NCBI RefSeq assembly: GCF_038396675.1
Contig: NC_088921.1
Location: 47,022,501 to 47,086,500 of the forward strand
Direction of reading: 5' to 3'
DNA length: 64,000 nucleotides
DNA from: Hydra vulgaris
Lineage: Eukaryota > Cnidaria > Hydrozoa > Anthoathecata > Hydridae
Part shown: piece by piece, positions 61,037 to 64,000 of the stretch
Numbering within the stretch: position 1 is the stretch's first letter
Layout of the letters: the number at the start of each line of letters is the position of its first letter
Made by a program: the position numbers and the translations under genes
The notes under the pieces: generated by a model
What the model saw: the letters and a program-made list of their open reading frames with translations, nothing else
Told to the model about the DNA's origin: nothing
The model's database searches: none

Positions 61037-61324
61037 ATCACTACCGTTTAACATGGTAAAATACAAAGATTTTGACCACATCTTCAGAAGTTTAATACGA
61101 AGTCCAGCAAAAAATTAACCCACAACGATTTGTTTTGACTGCCAAGAATTTGCGCATGCGTACATCAACGGACAAACTCAAAACAATTCCAACCCGTCTA
61201 TAAATTCATACACAATATATATATTGACACAAAAATGTTTTCTCTTTAATTTTTAAAGTTATAATGTCGTTATACTCATTTCTAAGTGTAGTTATCTGGA
61301 AATAACACACACACTCACACACAC

Positions 61325-62471
<1,147 letters not shown>

Positions 62472-62549
62472 GGCCGCAGCGGGAGTAAATGAGTGCGAGA
62501 GCGGAAAAAAGCTCTCCTAAAACATGGCGAGCCATGCAAACTGCTCCTC

Positions 62550-63050
62550 TAAACATTTTCTTATGAGATCTGTTTATTAGTTAAAAAAATTGCTTATTGA
62601 ATACAAAATTTTGGCTTTATACTTGTTACAAGCCCAGGGCGCATTAAATTGTTTTTTTAAGGAATGTTGGCATTTATATCTTTATTTAATGAAGAACATC
62701 TAATTTAAGAGATATATGCCATATAATTTTTATTTTCAAATAATTTTTATTTTAGTTAATAAGTAATTAAATATATCAATAATGCTTATTGAGTTTAATT
62801 AAATTTTATTTCTTTAAAACAATTTTTATGCATTTGTAAAGTGCGCGTAAATTAATAATAGTTAATATGCAATGATCTAACGATTGTAAATTGTTATCCA
62901 TTGATACTAAATAATGAACTTTTATCAATTTAGTTTGCTAAATTTATTTACAAAAAAACAACAACGAGGTAATTAAAAGGAGCTAAGAATAAAATAAAAG
63001 TTGTTTTGACATTTCTTTTTTAAAACTTTAAAAAATAATATCATATGAAG
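62550..63050. other. AT-rich DNA, no gene seen
   Basis: Nothing was recognised on either strand. Confidence 0.5.
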
Positions 63051-63054
63051 TATT

Positions 63055-63055
<1 letters not shown>

Positions 63056-63143
<88 letters not shown>
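63056..63143. repeat. (TA)n array
   Basis: About 85 bases of TA. Confidence 0.97.
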
Positions 63144-63146
<3 letters not shown>

Positions 63147-63199
63147 ATGTATATATTTTTTTTAAATTAAAAAAAAAGCACACTATAGAAAAAAGCAAT

Positions 63200-63400
63200 T
63201 GTCATGTTTTAAGCACGGTTTCTTTTAAAGTAATTGGAAGAATATTTATTTTAAGTAAAATTTTTCATGTTTTTGTTAATGCATGCAAAAACCATGCTAA
63301 AACATATTTACTTTCTTTGATAGCATATTTAGTTCATTTTCTTAATAGTAATGCTATTAAAAGAAGGAATCATGTTTTAGCATGGTTTCTTTTAAAGTCT
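63200..63400. repeat. Repeated and inverted TTTTAGCATGGTTTCTTTTAAAG motif
   Basis: CATGTTTTA.GCA.GGTTTC plus TTTTAAAGT occurs at about 63203 and 63371, with an inverted partial copy (AACCATGCTAAAACAT) at about 63290. Possibly an old foldback. Confidence 0.55.
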
Positions 63401-63599
63401 TTAAAATGTATTTTAAATTTTAGTAATTTTTTTTATTATAAATATGTGTTTTTTATAATAAATAAAAAACTATCAATCACATAATTATTTGGAAAAAAAT
63501 TGCTGAAGTAATGCGTGTGTTTTTAAAATATTTAGGCAAATGCCAAACATTTGCATATGCAAAAATAAATGAATGTGACATTCATTTTTTTTCTTTGTT

Positions 63600-63725
63600 T
63601 GTATGTTCGTAGAAATGTTCTTAGTGCATGTTCATAGAAATGTTTGTAAATATTTGCACGTTTGTAATACACTTTCATAATGCACGTTCGTAGAAATGTT
63701 CATAAATGTTTGCACGTTCGTAGAT
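63600..63725. repeat. Degenerate tandem of GCACGTTCGTAGAAATGTTC
   Basis: Three to four copies of (TG)CA(C/T)GTT(C/T)(G/A)TAGAAATGTT(C/T) about 30-60 bases apart. The remainder to 64000 is AT-rich with no gene. Confidence 0.6.
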
Positions 63726-64000
63726 TTGTTGTGCCCTGTCAAGCATATGTTTGTTACGTTAATATTACAAGAATAACAAGTGTCATTTATTGCACCATGA
63801 AAATATTCTTTAGACAAGTGTTGTTTTTACTGCTTATAAAAAAATGTTCATATTTTTTTTATAAGAATTTATATTTATATTGTAATAGAATGTAGGCATT
63901 TTAAGAATTAATAAAAATAGTTATTAAAATGACTGCGTTTTTTATTTTAGTTATAATGAAAATTATACTTACAAGGTAAAAAATTATATTTTTGCGAGAG

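Larger units (their letters stand above)
58318..61200 (+). mobile_element. Element with ~165-bp inverted repeats carrying a YqaJ-PHD gene
   Basis: 58318-58482 (TAGACGGGTTGGAATTGTTT...AACGGTAGTGAT) is repeated inverted at about 61037-61200 with few differences. The flanks allow either a TAA duplication (58315-58317, 61201-61203) or TA with ends GACGGGTTGG. The only gene inside is a nuclease, not a recognised transposase. From memory, ISL2EU-type elements of the PIF/Harbinger-related group carry a YqaJ-like exonuclease as a second gene, which would fit a 2-3 bp duplication. This copy would then be a deletion derivative lacking the transposase. Confidence 0.75.

Overview
This 64 kb window is AT-rich eukaryotic DNA that is almost entirely transposon-derived. 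The composition (long A/T tracts, many (TA)n arrays), the mixture of element families (P element, Transib, pogo, Tc1-like, hAT, CR1-like and Jockey/I-like LINEs, a tRNA-derived SINE) and the cnidarian flavour of the proteins suggest Hydra, most likely H. vulgaris (magnipapillata). The species call is inference. I see no viral genome, operon, CRISPR array, rRNA or free-standing tRNA gene.

Only one locus looks like an ordinary host gene: a patatin-like phospholipase on the minus strand (24735-28127). It resolves into eight exons with matching phases and a 511-residue product carrying the Gly-rich loop, GxSxG serine and DGG aspartate. Its introns hold (TA)n arrays.

Layout: 0.5-1.8 kb, a MITE with 25-bp terminal repeats and a nested foldback. 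3.0-5.7 kb, a P element with a THAP transposase broken once. 6.7-7.2 kb, a hAT MITE filled with a GGCCTTG-type repeat. 10.2-10.8 kb, a cluster of GGGTTGGTTGTCACA motifs. 10.8-15.1 kb, a DNA transposon with ~595-bp inverted repeats and a spliced ~700-residue putative transposase whose family I cannot name. 15.2-20.5 kb, three decayed Tc1-like elements, a hammerhead-ribozyme-like motif and a foldback with a 42-bp array. 21.2-23.7 kb, an apparently complete pogo-like element with an intact 612-residue transposase. 24.7-28.1 kb, the phospholipase gene. 30.4-36.0 kb, a decayed ORF split by a hAT MITE, then a CR1-like LINE invaded by a SINE and an antisense LINE. 36.4-40.2 kb, a nearly intact Jockey/I-like LINE. 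40.2-54.1 kb, a second copy of that LINE split by an 11.2 kb element with CCCAGTAAACA ends, which itself contains a rearranged hAT transposase and an unrecognised minus-strand gene. 54.5-57.8 kb, a nearly intact Transib element. 57.8-58.1 kb, a MITE into whose terminus the Transib inserted. 58.3-61.2 kb, a long-TIR element carrying a broken YqaJ exonuclease-PHD gene. 61.2-64 kb, (TA)n arrays and AT-rich DNA.

The elements are best read as a nested stratigraphy: target-site duplications can be assigned for at least eight insertions, so relative ages can be ordered. The best candidates for something new are the long-TIR element at 10820-15133, the 11.2 kb CCCAGTAAACA element with its unknown gene, and the YqaJ-PHD element. 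All coordinates were read by eye and splice sites may be off by a base.
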